This document shows, one piece after another, positions 44,323-53,081 of a stretch of 64,000 nt of DNA (position 1 is the stretch's first letter; every line of letters starts with the position of its first letter). The position numbers and the translations under genes are program-made. The DNA lies in contig JBCCHJ010000014.1 in the NCBI GenBank assembly GCA_039028795.1, positions 41,088 through 105,087 of the forward strand, in the 5' to 3' direction. The stretch comes from Thermohalobaculum sp039028795 (GTDB lineage Bacteria; Pseudomonadota; Alphaproteobacteria; Rhodobacterales; Rhodobacteraceae). The notes under the pieces are model-generated. The model ran no database searches. It saw only the letters and a list, made by a program, of their open reading frames with translations, and was not told where the DNA came from.

Positions 44323-44724
44323 TCATCGCGGGTCATAGGAAAACTCCAATCGGGTGCCGCCGGGTTCCCGGATCATGAAGTGAACCTTCGGACCCTTGCC
44401 CGAAAGCTCGGGCGTAAATTCGATTTCAACCCCCGGCCAATCGCGAATGCTGTCAAACAATGTGTTCAGATGTTCTTCGCTGGCGACTTTCAAGGCCGTG
44501 TGGTGCAGGCCGACATTTGCGTGCCGATCAAAGGGCGCCCCATCGGTCTTCTGCGCCCAAAGCGTCAGCTTCGACGTGCCGTCCGTCACATAGGCTGACG
44601 GGTAATCCGGATTTCCACCAAATTGGGTCCAGCCCAACGCCCTGATGAAGAACCCAACCGAGGCGTCCAGGTCAACGACCGTTAGTCCAAGGTGATCGAT
44701 GCCCAATGTCTTTGCAGTTTCCAT
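44323..44724 (-). CDS. VOC-family (glyoxalase-like) protein in the phn operon
   Basis: 133-aa vicinal-oxygen-chelate protein: IDHLGLTVVDLDASVGFF, LHHTALKVAS and a C-terminal PGGTRLEF supply the metal-binding pattern. The start overlaps the phnJ stop by 1 bp. May handle a phosphonate-derived product or confer resistance; no known step of the pathway needs it. Confidence 0.85.
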   Translation of the reverse strand: METAKTLGIDHLGLTVVDLDASVGFFIRALGWTQFGGNPDYPSAYVTDGTSKLTLWAQKTDGAPFDRHANVGLHHTALKVASEEHLNTLFDSIRDWPGVEIEFTPELSGKGPKVHFMIREPGGTRLEFSYDPR

Positions 44725-45590
44725 TAAGCCGCCCCCTCCGCCGGAGCGTTTTGGTCCCCGACATCGCCGGCCTCCAAACGTTCGCGGCAATAATCGGTGT
44801 CCGAGCAGACGAACATCCGGGTGCCCTGATCGTCCATGATCACCTCGTCCAGATAGGCTTCCCTTGCCCCGCAGAGCGCACAGTCATGGGGGGCTTTGCC
44901 CGCCTCGAACGGATGATCTTCAAAGTCCAAGGAAACGACCTGGGTATAGGGCGGGATGGCATAGATCCTCTGTTCGCGCCCAGCCCCGAACAGTTGCAGC
45001 GCCGCCATCTCCATCTTCGGATTGTCGAATTTCGGGATCGGACTGGGATCCATCACATAGCGGCCTTCGATCTTCACCGGATAGGCATAGGCGGTCGCGA
45101 TATGCCCGTGCTGAGAGATATCTTCATAGAGCTTCACATGCATCAGCCCGTATTCTTCCAAGGCGTGCATCTTGCGGGTTTCCGTCTCGCGCGGCTCCAG
45201 AAATCGCAGTGGCTCTGGGATCGGCACCTGGTAGACTAGGATTTGGTCTTCGGTCAGATCGCGTTCCGGAATGCGGTGCCGGGTCTGAATCACTGAGGCT
45301 TCTGCGGTTTCCTCGGTCGTCTCCACGCCAGCGGTCTTTTCGAAAAACTTCCGGATTGAAACCGCATTGGTCGTATCATCGGCACCTTGGTCAATCACCT
45401 TCAGAGTATCATCCGGCACCAAACAGGCCGCCGTTACCTGCACCCCGCCCGTGCCCCAGCCATAAGGCATCGGCATCTCGCGCGACGCAAACGGGACCTG
45501 ATAGCCGGGAATCGCCACGGCCTTCAGCAGCGCACGGCGGATCATCCGCTTGGTCTGTTCATCCAGGTAGGCGAAGTTGTAATCAGTCAT
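44724..45590 (-). CDS. phnJ: PhnJ, radical-SAM C-P lyase
   Basis: 288-aa enzyme that breaks the carbon-phosphorus bond. The four essential cysteines have exactly the spacing known from E. coli PhnJ: CxxC, 21 residues, C, 5 residues, C (in CALCG...MFVCSDTDYC). ATG 45590 gives MTDYNFAYLDEQTKRMIRRA, the family start. Confidence 0.96.
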   Translation of the reverse strand: MTDYNFAYLDEQTKRMIRRALLKAVAIPGYQVPFASREMPMPYGWGTGGVQVTAACLVPDDTLKVIDQGADDTTNAVSIRKFFEKTAGVETTEETAEASVIQTRHRIPERDLTEDQILVYQVPIPEPLRFLEPRETETRKMHALEEYGLMHVKLYEDISQHGHIATAYAYPVKIEGRYVMDPSPIPKFDNPKMEMAALQLFGAGREQRIYAIPPYTQVVSLDFEDHPFEAGKAPHDCALCGAREAYLDEVIMDDQGTRMFVCSDTDYCRERLEAGDVGDQNAPAEGAA

Positions 45591-45618
45591 TCGCTGAACT
45601 CTTCTTTCAAGCAGGTCA

Positions 45619-46224
45619 TCACGCCAGAAACCCGTGTTCCAGCAGGCGAACGCGTAGCCCCGCCGGTGTCTCAAATAGAATGCCGTCAAAGCCCAAAGCT
45701 ATCGCCGATGCCACATTGGCCGGGCTGTCGTCGATGAAAATGCAATCTTCGGAGACCTTGCCATAGCGGTCGAGGAATAGTCGGAAGATCGCAGGATCAG
45801 GCTTCAGCAGTTGTTCATGCGCCGACACGACGATGCCCTGGAAACTTGTGGCCAGGAAAGGGAACCTTGCCTGGCATTCCTCCCATTTTTCCGCTGAAAA
45901 GTTGGTGATCGCATAAAGCGGTACCCTGGCCTCCTTCAGGCTGGCCAGAATCTCGACGGTCCCGTTGATCGGACCCGGCACGGATTTGTGCCAGTCCCGG
46001 TCGAAGCGGGCGATCATGTCAGCATGTTTCGGGTACTGACGGCTGGCCTCGGCCACGCCATCGGCCCAGGACCGCCCTGCATCCTGGGCCATGTTCCAGG
46101 TATTGAAGTCGATCTCGGAAAAGAAATTGTCGATATGCGCGTCCGTTTCGAACACATCGCGATAGACCTGCCTAGCATCCCAATGCAGCAGGACATTGCC
46201 AACATCGAACACCACAGTTTTCAT
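45619..46224 (-). CDS. HAD-family hydrolase in the phn operon
   Basis: 201-aa HAD phosphatase: motif I FDVGNVLLHW (only the first Asp is kept; the second is Asn, as in epoxide hydrolase or YihX-like HADs), motif II AITNFS, motif III KPDPAIF and motif IV FIDDSPANV. It lies directly upstream of phnJ. It may dephosphorylate a phosphonate or sugar phosphate intermediate. Confidence 0.88.
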   Translation of the reverse strand: MKTVVFDVGNVLLHWDARQVYRDVFETDAHIDNFFSEIDFNTWNMAQDAGRSWADGVAEASRQYPKHADMIARFDRDWHKSVPGPINGTVEILASLKEARVPLYAITNFSAEKWEECQARFPFLATSFQGIVVSAHEQLLKPDPAIFRLFLDRYGKVSEDCIFIDDSPANVASAIALGFDGILFETPAGLRVRLLEHGFLA

Positions 46225-46334
46225 GCTTGGACCTTTCCGACCGCAGCCTTTTTCCTAAAGCTGCGAGGAACGCAAAAACGTGCTACGGTTTTCTGGTCTT
46301 GAGTTGACAGTTTGGTGAGAAAGGAGACACCGAC

Positions 46335-46460
46335 ATGAACACAATCGCGATTATCGGACTGATCCTGGTCGCCGTACTTTTGGTGGCCCTGTTGTTGTTC
46401 CGGGGCGGAGACCGGGACCAAGACGCCGGGCAAAGCAGCAGTCCTGCTGGCGAAGATTGA
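46335..46460 (+). CDS. Small single-pass membrane protein 1
   Basis: 41-aa frame with one N-terminal membrane helix (residues 3-21) and a polar tail. AAGGAG lies about 8 bp before the ATG. First of three such genes in a row inside the phn locus, transcribed against phn. No family recognised. Confidence 0.55.
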   Translation: MNTIAIIGLILVAVLLVALLLFRGGDRDQDAGQSSSPAGED

Positions 46461-46520
46461 ACCGTTTGCCAGATAGTTTGAGTTGTCGTTTGACAGATCG
46501 GTAGTTGCGGGAAGTTTGCG

Positions 46521-46706
46521 ATGGACATTGGTCCCGCCATCGGTTTGGCGTTGGTTGTGATTGTGGTTGGTTTGCTGATCTGGCGCAAAGTCGGCCCGTC
46601 GCGGCATCACCCCGACGAAGATCCCGAGGCGGGCGGCGCATCTGGCGGTGCCAGAAGTGGCGGAATCTATCTGGAAGGTAGTGGCAGCAGTGGCAGCGGA
46701 GACTAG
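46521..46706 (+). CDS. Small single-pass membrane protein 2
   Basis: 61-aa frame: one N-terminal helix (IGLALVVIVVGLLIWRK) and a Gly/Ser-rich tail (SGGARSGG...GSGSSGSGD). The next GTG start follows its stop with no gap. No family recognised. Confidence 0.6.
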   Translation: MDIGPAIGLALVVIVVGLLIWRKVGPSRHHPDEDPEAGGASGGARSGGIYLEGSGSSGSGD

Positions 46707-46886
46707 GTGATCAGCAGTATTTTCACATTCAATCTGATCACCTGGGTCTCGCTGGCGATGATCGTGTTGGCTGTCTTTATCTATGGCGCTTACGAAGTTT
46801 ACGTTCAGCGCCGTGGGTTCAGTGGTGACCGCCGTTTTGAAGAGGGTCAAGCGTCCGGCGGGGACGTCTTTGGCGCTGACGATTAA
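46707..46886 (+). CDS. Small single-pass membrane protein 3
   Basis: 59-aa frame from GTG 46707, 7 bp after GGAG. One membrane helix (WVSLAMIVLAVFIYGAY) followed by a basic then acidic tail. Ends 2 bp before the convergent phnI stop. It shares the layout of the two frames upstream of it but no clear identity. Confidence 0.55.
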   Translation: MISSIFTFNLITWVSLAMIVLAVFIYGAYEVYVQRRGFSGDRRFEEGQASGGDVFGADD

Positions 46887-46888
46887 GC

Positions 46889-47980
46889 TCATTCTGCCGC
46901 CTCCTTCGCAGACTGGGCCTGCATCGCCTCGCGGCGGATCTTGCGGACAAGCTCTAGCTCTGACTGGAAGTCCACATAGTGCGGCAGCTTGATATGCTCG
47001 ACGAAGCCTGTGGCTTGGATATTGTCGGCATGGGACAGCACGAATTCCTGATCCTGCGCGGGGGCGCCGACAAAGTCTTCGCCGAGTTCTTCCCACCGCA
47101 TGGCCCGGTCGACCAGGGCCATAGAGATTGCTTTTCGCTCTGACTGGCCGAAGACCAGACCATAGCCCCGGGTGAACTGCGGTGGCTCGGTCTTCGATCC
47201 TTTGAATTGGTTCACGGTTTCACATTCCGTGACCTCGATTTCGGCGAATTCGATGGCAAAGCCCAGTTCCGGAACATCGATCTCGACACCGACAAAACCG
47301 ATCCGCAGTTCGCCAACAAAGGCGTGATTTCGGGCATAACCGCGCTGGGTCGAATAGCCGAGGCCGAGGATAAACCCCTCGTCGCCCCGGGCCAGGGATT
47401 GCAAACGCACCGCCCGGTCAGCCGGGATCTGCAGGGGTTCGCGGGTTAGGTCCTTGGGCGCGTCTTCTGTGGGCACTTCCTGCTGGATCAGACCCTCCTG
47501 GTTCAGAAATTCGGTGATATGTGGCTTCGGTTCGGGTTCGGCTGCCTCTGTCGCCAGCGGCTCCGGCGCGCCCTCTGCCGCCAGCGCGAAGTCCAGCAGC
47601 CTGTGGGTGTAGTCAAAGGTCGGGCCCAGCACCTGGCCGCCCGGCGCATCCTTATAGGTGGCAGAGATCCGCCGGGCGCAGCGCATATCGCCGGTCTCGA
47701 TCGGCCGGGACGACCCAAACCGGGGCAGCGTGGTCCGGTATGCCCGGATCAGGAAGATCGCCTCGGTCAGATCACCGCGCGCTTGTTTGATCGCCAGCGC
47801 AGCAAGATCCGCATCATACAATGATCCTTCGGCCATCACCCGTGCAACGGACAAAGCCAGTTGTTCGCGGATCTGGTCCAGCGTCAGGCCTGGCACATCC
47901 GTATTGCCACGGCGCATTTCGGCCAGCCACTGATGGGCTGCCTCGATCGCCTTCTCTCCGCCTTTGGCTGCGACATACAT
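46889..47980 (-). CDS. phnI: PhnI, C-P lyase core subunit
   Basis: 363-aa core subunit that, with PhnG and PhnH, displaces adenine from ATP with the phosphonate to form the ribose-triphosphate intermediate. Family features: MYVAAKGGEKAI start and ERKAISMALVDRA. Follows phnH by 3 bp. Confidence 0.95.
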   Translation of the reverse strand: MYVAAKGGEKAIEAAHQWLAEMRRGNTDVPGLTLDQIREQLALSVARVMAEGSLYDADLAALAIKQARGDLTEAIFLIRAYRTTLPRFGSSRPIETGDMRCARRISATYKDAPGGQVLGPTFDYTHRLLDFALAAEGAPEPLATEAAEPEPKPHITEFLNQEGLIQQEVPTEDAPKDLTREPLQIPADRAVRLQSLARGDEGFILGLGYSTQRGYARNHAFVGELRIGFVGVEIDVPELGFAIEFAEIEVTECETVNQFKGSKTEPPQFTRGYGLVFGQSERKAISMALVDRAMRWEELGEDFVGAPAQDQEFVLSHADNIQATGFVEHIKLPHYVDFQSELELVRKIRREAMQAQSAKEAAE

Positions 47981-47983
47981 CGG

Positions 47984-48541
47984 CTAGACCTCTACACGTG
48001 TGGTGCGGGGCAGACCCGCCACCTGATCGATCGAGGTCAGGAGGAAATCCAACCCCAAAGGAAACAGCGCATTGTTCGACCGGATGGCATCGGGGTCAGG
48101 CACGGTCAGATGCGCGGTATCTTTGATCCCTGGCCCGGTCAGCCGATGGGCCGCGCCCAATTCCGGCACTTCGACCACCAGGGTCGCCGATCTGTCGGGA
48201 TAGTCGGGCGTGCCAATGGCAAAGTCGTCGAGCGGCAGCATCTCGGCCCAAGAACCGAAGGCAAATTGCGCAGCATCGCGTTCAGCCAAAAACGCGCCTG
48301 TGTGAAAGCGCACCCAATCGCGAACCTCGGGCACATCGATCGAGGGCGCCAACCAGATCGGTGTTTCATGATCACAAATACAGAGCAAAACCCCGGCCAT
48401 CGCAGCCCCCATCCGCCCTGGCGATGGCGCCGCAACGGTGTGTTGGGTGCCCGGCCGGGCAATCGCCTGCATGACGGCCCGAAAGGCACGGGCGGCATCA
48501 ATGGGAGGATTCGCAAAGCCTTCGCTCAGCCCGCCATCCAT
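47984..48541 (-). CDS. phnH: PhnH, C-P lyase core subunit
   Basis: 185-aa subunit of the core nucleosidase complex. Family start GGLSEGFANPPIDAARAFRAVMQAIARPG-type segment is present. Its start overlaps the phnG stop by 1 bp. Confidence 0.94.
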   Translation of the reverse strand: MDGGLSEGFANPPIDAARAFRAVMQAIARPGTQHTVAAPSPGRMGAAMAGVLLCICDHETPIWLAPSIDVPEVRDWVRFHTGAFLAERDAAQFAFGSWAEMLPLDDFAIGTPDYPDRSATLVVEVPELGAAHRLTGPGIKDTAHLTVPDPDAIRSNNALFPLGLDFLLTSIDQVAGLPRTTRVEV

Positions 48542-49008
48542 CAGTCTTCCCCCCGCACCAGCGTGAAGAAGTCGACCTTCGTGGCCGCGGCCTTGGCGGC
48601 GTGATCAGCGCGGGCCTTACTTAGCAGTGCGGCCATCGGGGCGACCACGTGGTCCTGGACCGCCTCGGCTGCCGCGCCCTGCAACATGGCATCGCAAAGC
48701 GCCGCGATCCGCGCCTTTTCCGCATCGCGCCCAGCGATATAAGCATGGCCCACCGCACCATCGGCCAGACGCACGGAACACCTTGTCACCGTCATCTCAC
48801 CCAGATTGAACGCGCCGCCGGTGCCGCCCATGCGGCCCTGGACCATGACTGCGCCAAACTCAGGCGCACGCAGCAGAGTGTGGTCAGGATCGGGTGCCAG
48901 TGTCTGATAGGCCGCCTTCAGCGGATCAGCAGGCGCTTGCGCCAGCACCTGCATCCAATGCTTGCGATCCGCGTGATCAGGAACGCCCCCAGGGCTTGCA
49001 TCCAACAT
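48541..49008 (-). CDS. phnG: PhnG, C-P lyase core subunit
   Basis: 155-aa first gene of the phn operon. Contains the family segment RAPEFGAVMVQGRMGGTGGAFNLGEMTVTRC and VGHAYIAGRD. Divergent from phnF across 101 bp that holds the presumed PhnF operator. Confidence 0.94.
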   Translation of the reverse strand: MLDASPGGVPDHADRKHWMQVLAQAPADPLKAAYQTLAPDPDHTLLRAPEFGAVMVQGRMGGTGGAFNLGEMTVTRCSVRLADGAVGHAYIAGRDAEKARIAALCDAMLQGAAAEAVQDHVVAPMAALLSKARADHAAKAAATKVDFFTLVRGED

Positions 49009-49009
49009 C

Positions 49010-49046
49010 TAGACAACCCATCTAATTTGTCTATATTACTAGACAA
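49010..49046. promoter_or_regulatory. Presumed PhnF operator
   Basis: Three copies of a 7-bp half-site: TAGACAA at 49010-49016, TTGTCTA at 49027-49033 and TAGACAA at 49040-49046; the last two form an inverted repeat with 6-bp spacer. It lies in the phnG-phnF intergenic region, the expected site for the GntR-type regulator. Confidence 0.7.
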
Positions 49047-49109
49047 CTATACTTATTTAGGCGGATGGGCGCAATCCATGTTCCGTGAATTCTTGATGAC
49101 GGCAGCGTC

Positions 49110-49826
49110 ATGACCCTGCCAGTTTGGCAACAGATCCGCGATGAACTGTCAGCAGAGATTGCAGAAGGCCGGTACGGCGCGGGCGACCGCCTGCCGACCG
49201 AGGCGCAATTGGCGACCCGGTTCGGCGTGAACCGTCACACTGTGCGCCGGGCGCTAAAGGCTATGGCGGATCAGGGGCTTGTCCACGCCCGCCGCGGTGC
49301 CGGTGTTTTCGTGACCGGCGTGCAGCTGTCGTACCGGTTGGGCAGAAACACCCGCTTTACGCAGAACATGGCCGAGGCAGGCCATACCGGCAGCCGGGAC
49401 ATCCTGCGTGCGGAAACCCTGCCCGCCAGCGCCGATGAAGCCAAAGCGCTGGGCCTGAAAAAGGGCGCCCATGTTCACGTGCTGGAATTGATCGCCTCGG
49501 CTGACGGGGCGCCGATTGCCTTTGCCAAGACCGTCCTGCCCGCCGGCCCGCTGCCTGGCTTCATTGCGTTCCATCGCGAGGTGAATTCAATCACCAAAGC
49601 ATTGGAGGCCTGCGGCATCGATGACTACCGGCGCCAGTACACGCGCTTGATCGCCACCCATGCGACAGGCGCAATGGCGCGGCATCTGCGCCTATCCGAG
49701 GGCGCGCCGGTGCTGCGGGCGACCTCGGTCAATGTGCTGGAGGATCAGACGCCCATCGAATACGGCCGTTCCTGGTTCGCAACGGATCGGGTTGAACTGG
49801 TGGTGGACGACAAGAGTTTTCGGTAG
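49110..49826 (+). CDS. phnF: PhnF, GntR/HutC-type regulator
   Basis: 238-aa repressor with an N-terminal winged helix (LPTEAQLATRFGVNRHTVRRALKAM) and a C-terminal UTRA ligand-binding domain. Probably represses the divergent phn operon and itself through the 49010-49046 repeats. Confidence 0.93.
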   Translation: MTLPVWQQIRDELSAEIAEGRYGAGDRLPTEAQLATRFGVNRHTVRRALKAMADQGLVHARRGAGVFVTGVQLSYRLGRNTRFTQNMAEAGHTGSRDILRAETLPASADEAKALGLKKGAHVHVLELIASADGAPIAFAKTVLPAGPLPGFIAFHREVNSITKALEACGIDDYRRQYTRLIATHATGAMARHLRLSEGAPVLRATSVNVLEDQTPIEYGRSWFATDRVELVVDDKSFR

Positions 49827-49929
49827 CTTCGGCTTGCGACCGAATTTCAATTAGTTCGCTCGTAGCGCGCAAACCAGACCCTGGTCATCGACGCTGGGAA
49901 TTCTGCACGAAAGGCGACTTACGCAGCCG

Positions 49930-50100
49930 TCAAAAAACGAAATATGCTCTCTCTTCCAGATCGTCGCTGCAAAAAAAACACGCCTCATGACTGGGCGATC
50001 TGTCAGCAACTTTCATCAGGAGTGATATCATCATCGCAAAGTGCGCGACTTCGGAATTTTCAATGGGTTCCGAAAAAGAATGAACAAACCTCTTTTTCAT
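49930..50100 (-). CDS. Possible small protein
   Basis: 56-codon frame from ATG 50100 with AGGGA 7 bp upstream. Contains a short mildly hydrophobic stretch (HFAMMISLLMKV) and a Cys pair (CFFC). Divergent from the leucine-rich-repeat gene. No homologue recognised; may be chance in this AT-richer stretch. Confidence 0.3.
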   Translation of the reverse strand: MKKRFVHSFSEPIENSEVAHFAMMISLLMKVADRSPSHEACFFCSDDLEERAYFVF

Positions 50101-50153
50101 TTCGCATTCCCTGATATTAACGGTGATCCGCCGGAAATAGTCCAAATTTGAAC

Positions 50154-51368
50154 ATGCGATTAGCAATCCTCAGCTTGCTTGTTTTTCTTGGAAAACTGCT
50201 AGCAGCCACGAGCGTTTCGACTGTTTCGTTGGCGGAAGGCAAACGTATACCCATTGATATTGCTCCGCACTCTCCGGCACAGACTAACTTACCTTCATGC
50301 CGAGAGACTGCTTGCTCACTCGAAATTCAATTGCCGAATGGCAGGAGCAATCAGGTACCTCTAGCTCTTCCTCAGATTGAGGGTGATGCATCGGTCATGG
50401 CCGCCCTAGAGGTAGCCAACGCATCCGAGCCAAATACTTTAACGTCAGACGTTCGCCAGGACGCGACTATTGCTGATACCAGGGAACGTCTTGCGTGTGA
50501 GATTGACGGCAAGGATGGTGCGATTCTAGCAGGCAAATGCTATTCGCCCGATACTGATACGTTGGATCTAAGTGGCTCTGAGATAAGAGACTTGGACCAG
50601 TTGCGATCCTTTCCGGGTTTAAAAAACCTTAATCTGAGAGATACGGCGGTAACCGACATCTCTATCCTTTCAGGCTTTGAAGATCTGAGAGACCTCAACT
50701 TATCAAACACATTAATTTCCGACATATCTGCGCTTTCCAACTTGCAGCGGCTCCGTAGGATATCTCTTGCCAATTCCCGTGTCAGAGACCTCACACCGAT
50801 GCGTGGACTAACGGCGATGACTAGCCTCTCTCTCAACAACACATCGGTGTCGGATATCAGCGCATTAGCTGGCCTTCGCAACCTAAAGTTTCTTCGATTA
50901 GCGAACACTAACGTCTCAGATTTATCGGCTCTGCAAGACCTTCGTATTTTGCAGTTCTTGAATCTGTCCGGAACACAGATTTCAGACCTTTCCGGTTTGG
51001 CGAATACCCAAGTTCTTATTTATTTGAACTTAGCCAAAACGCCCGTTGAAAACGTCGAAGCTCTTTGGAATCTGAAGTCTGTCAGGGTGCTGGATCTCTC
51101 CAATACGCAGATTTTTGACTCGGCGACTCTATCAGGCTTGAATACAGTACAGCAGCTTCATCTGTCTGGCACGCCAATATCGGATGTGGAAGGACTATCC
51201 GGATTGCAAACACTCGACGCCTTGATCTTAGATGGGACGAAGGTCTCTGATTTTTCGCCTCTTCTTTCTTTGAAGTTAAAAACGCTAGTACTGCCGAATG
51301 GTGAAAAGATCGGAGGTCGAATGCTTCCGTCAGATGTAGAAAATTGGATAAAATCAAAAACTCAATGA
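50154..51368 (+). CDS. Exported leucine-rich-repeat protein
   Basis: 404-aa protein with a signal peptide (residues 1-24), a poorly conserved region, then about 10 leucine-rich repeats of 22 residues (pattern L-x-x-L-x-x-L-x-L-x-x-T-x-V-x-D-x-S-x-L) from about 140 to 390, as in internalin-type proteins. Likely a periplasmic or surface binding protein. Codon use is more AT-rich than the flanking genes, suggesting transfer. No neighbouring partner. Confidence 0.85.
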   Translation: MRLAILSLLVFLGKLLAATSVSTVSLAEGKRIPIDIAPHSPAQTNLPSCRETACSLEIQLPNGRSNQVPLALPQIEGDASVMAALEVANASEPNTLTSDVRQDATIADTRERLACEIDGKDGAILAGKCYSPDTDTLDLSGSEIRDLDQLRSFPGLKNLNLRDTAVTDISILSGFEDLRDLNLSNTLISDISALSNLQRLRRISLANSRVRDLTPMRGLTAMTSLSLNNTSVSDISALAGLRNLKFLRLANTNVSDLSALQDLRILQFLNLSGTQISDLSGLANTQVLIYLNLAKTPVENVEALWNLKSVRVLDLSNTQIFDSATLSGLNTVQQLHLSGTPISDVEGLSGLQTLDALILDGTKVSDFSPLLSLKLKTLVLPNGEKIGGRMLPSDVENWIKSKTQ

Positions 51369-51523
51369 TGGTTTCTTGTCGGGTAAGACACTTGGACCGC
51401 AGTAGTTTGATTTGGCATCGCGATACTTAGTGAACATCCCAAAGGTTCCGGCGGTTTGTCCGCTTCGTCCCGCATAGCCGCCATCACGATCTATCCGATT
51501 CCAGGGCGTCAAGAACCCGCTCA

Positions 51524-53005
51524 CTAATCAGGCAGCTTCAGACCGTTTATCTTCGTGCCCTCATGATCCATGACGATATCGGTCGTCCAGGTGTCCTCGC
51601 CTTCGCCTTTCTTGGCATAGACCTCCAACACCGCTTCGGCCATCTGGCGCAATTGGAAATTGATCAAGTCCGCCTGGGACAGCGCCGTGATCAAGGCTTG
51701 AGCGCCCTGCATATCGACCTTGAACTCGCCATAGGGCAGATTGATCGGCTGAATAATCTCGACGTCACCGGCCACTTTGGCCGAGGCACCGAGTGTATCC
51801 AATTGCAGTTCCTGCACGGTGACATTGGAAAACTCGACCGGCAACCCGCCGGCGACCGGCTGCACATATTTGACCGTGCCTTGCAGATCGGCGATCAGAT
51901 TGCTGGCCTGACGGTTCAGCTTTTTGCCTGGATCGATCGCCTGCCATAGCGCGTCGTCCGGTTCGACGCTGACAAGTCCCAAGCGCAGCGCGCTGTTCTT
52001 TGGCGTTTCGGCAGCCACCGGAACCGTCAGCGTGCGTTGATAGGCTTCGGCCCGACTACGTAATGTGCGCAACCCGGCCTGCGGAATGCCGGGCAAGTAG
52101 ACTTGCAGGTCAACCTCGCGGTCTTCGGCCTGATAGCTGGCCTCGCCGCCGCTGACCCCAAACAAGCCGGAACTGGCCCCGGCAGTATAGGTCAGCACCT
52201 GCGCCTCGGCTGAAACCGCAGGGTCGATCACTGAAATCACGATCTCCTGGCCTGCGCCCAAGAAGGTCCCGCTCAGCAGATCGGCTGCCTGACTGTTCCA
52301 TTGCGCCAGAAAATCGTCGAGCGTGTGCGCACTTCCTTCCAACGTCATCGACGGGCCGAGATAGTCCAGCTTCACCAGCGGTTGCGTCGGATCGGCCGCG
52401 TTTTCAAACGTCGTTAAGTGTCGGCCAGCATTGAAGACTAAAAGCTGACCCTGGGGCCTTGCCTTCAGCGAAACATTCAGATCATCGGCTGCTGATCTGA
52501 CTTTCCAGGCAAAATCGTCCTGGTCGACAGTCACAGAAAGACCCTTTGCCGCGACATCGATTGTGCGGGTCAGCGGGTCCATCCCCTCGCCCGCAACGGT
52601 CAGGTCCTTGCTGGCGATTTTGATCTGCACCGCCTTCGGCAGATCCGGGTCCAAGATCAACAGCTCTGCCCGCGTTGGGATCGTGACATCGATTTCCGGA
52701 GATAAGTCCACGACATAGCGGTCAGGGTTGGACGCATCGACACTGAAGTCGATATCGCCCAATTGCAGCAGCACGCCGTTTTCGCGGTTCGTCAGCGAAA
52801 CGTCGGTCATTTGCACGTTATAACCTGACGGGAAACCGGTGGTTTGCTGATCACTCCAGTTCAGGGTGATCCCCCGGTCGTTCATCAGCGCCGCCTGCGC
52901 GGCAACCATGTCTTCGACATGACCCTTGCCCATGTACCAGAGGGCGCTCCAGCCTGCCGCGGCAAGGGCGATGATGCCGCCACCGATCATCAGGTACTTT
53001 TTCAC
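51524..53005 (-). CDS. DUF2125 family protein
   Basis: 493-aa protein with an N-terminal signal/anchor (IGGGIIALAAAGWSALWYMG) and a beta-rich periplasmic part. GYNVQMTDV and the domain spread fit DUF2125, found in alphaproteobacteria; function unknown. Confidence 0.8.
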   Translation of the reverse strand: MKKYLMIGGGIIALAAAGWSALWYMGKGHVEDMVAAQAALMNDRGITLNWSDQQTTGFPSGYNVQMTDVSLTNRENGVLLQLGDIDFSVDASNPDRYVVDLSPEIDVTIPTRAELLILDPDLPKAVQIKIASKDLTVAGEGMDPLTRTIDVAAKGLSVTVDQDDFAWKVRSAADDLNVSLKARPQGQLLVFNAGRHLTTFENAADPTQPLVKLDYLGPSMTLEGSAHTLDDFLAQWNSQAADLLSGTFLGAGQEIVISVIDPAVSAEAQVLTYTAGASSGLFGVSGGEASYQAEDREVDLQVYLPGIPQAGLRTLRSRAEAYQRTLTVPVAAETPKNSALRLGLVSVEPDDALWQAIDPGKKLNRQASNLIADLQGTVKYVQPVAGGLPVEFSNVTVQELQLDTLGASAKVAGDVEIIQPINLPYGEFKVDMQGAQALITALSQADLINFQLRQMAEAVLEVYAKKGEGEDTWTTDIVMDHEGTKINGLKLPD

Positions 53006-53041
53006 GGGTGCTCTCCTGACCTTGATCTGTTGCGCAACATG

Positions 53042-53059
53042 CCCTGGCCTCGGCCAGGG
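53042..53059. terminator. Short hairpin between helicase and DUF2125 genes
   Basis: CCCTGGCC / GGCCAGGG perfect 8-bp stem with a 2-base loop in the 76-bp gap downstream of the helicase gene. No T tract. Confidence 0.35.
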
Positions 53060-53081
53060 TCAAGCCCTGCTGACGGCGGCG

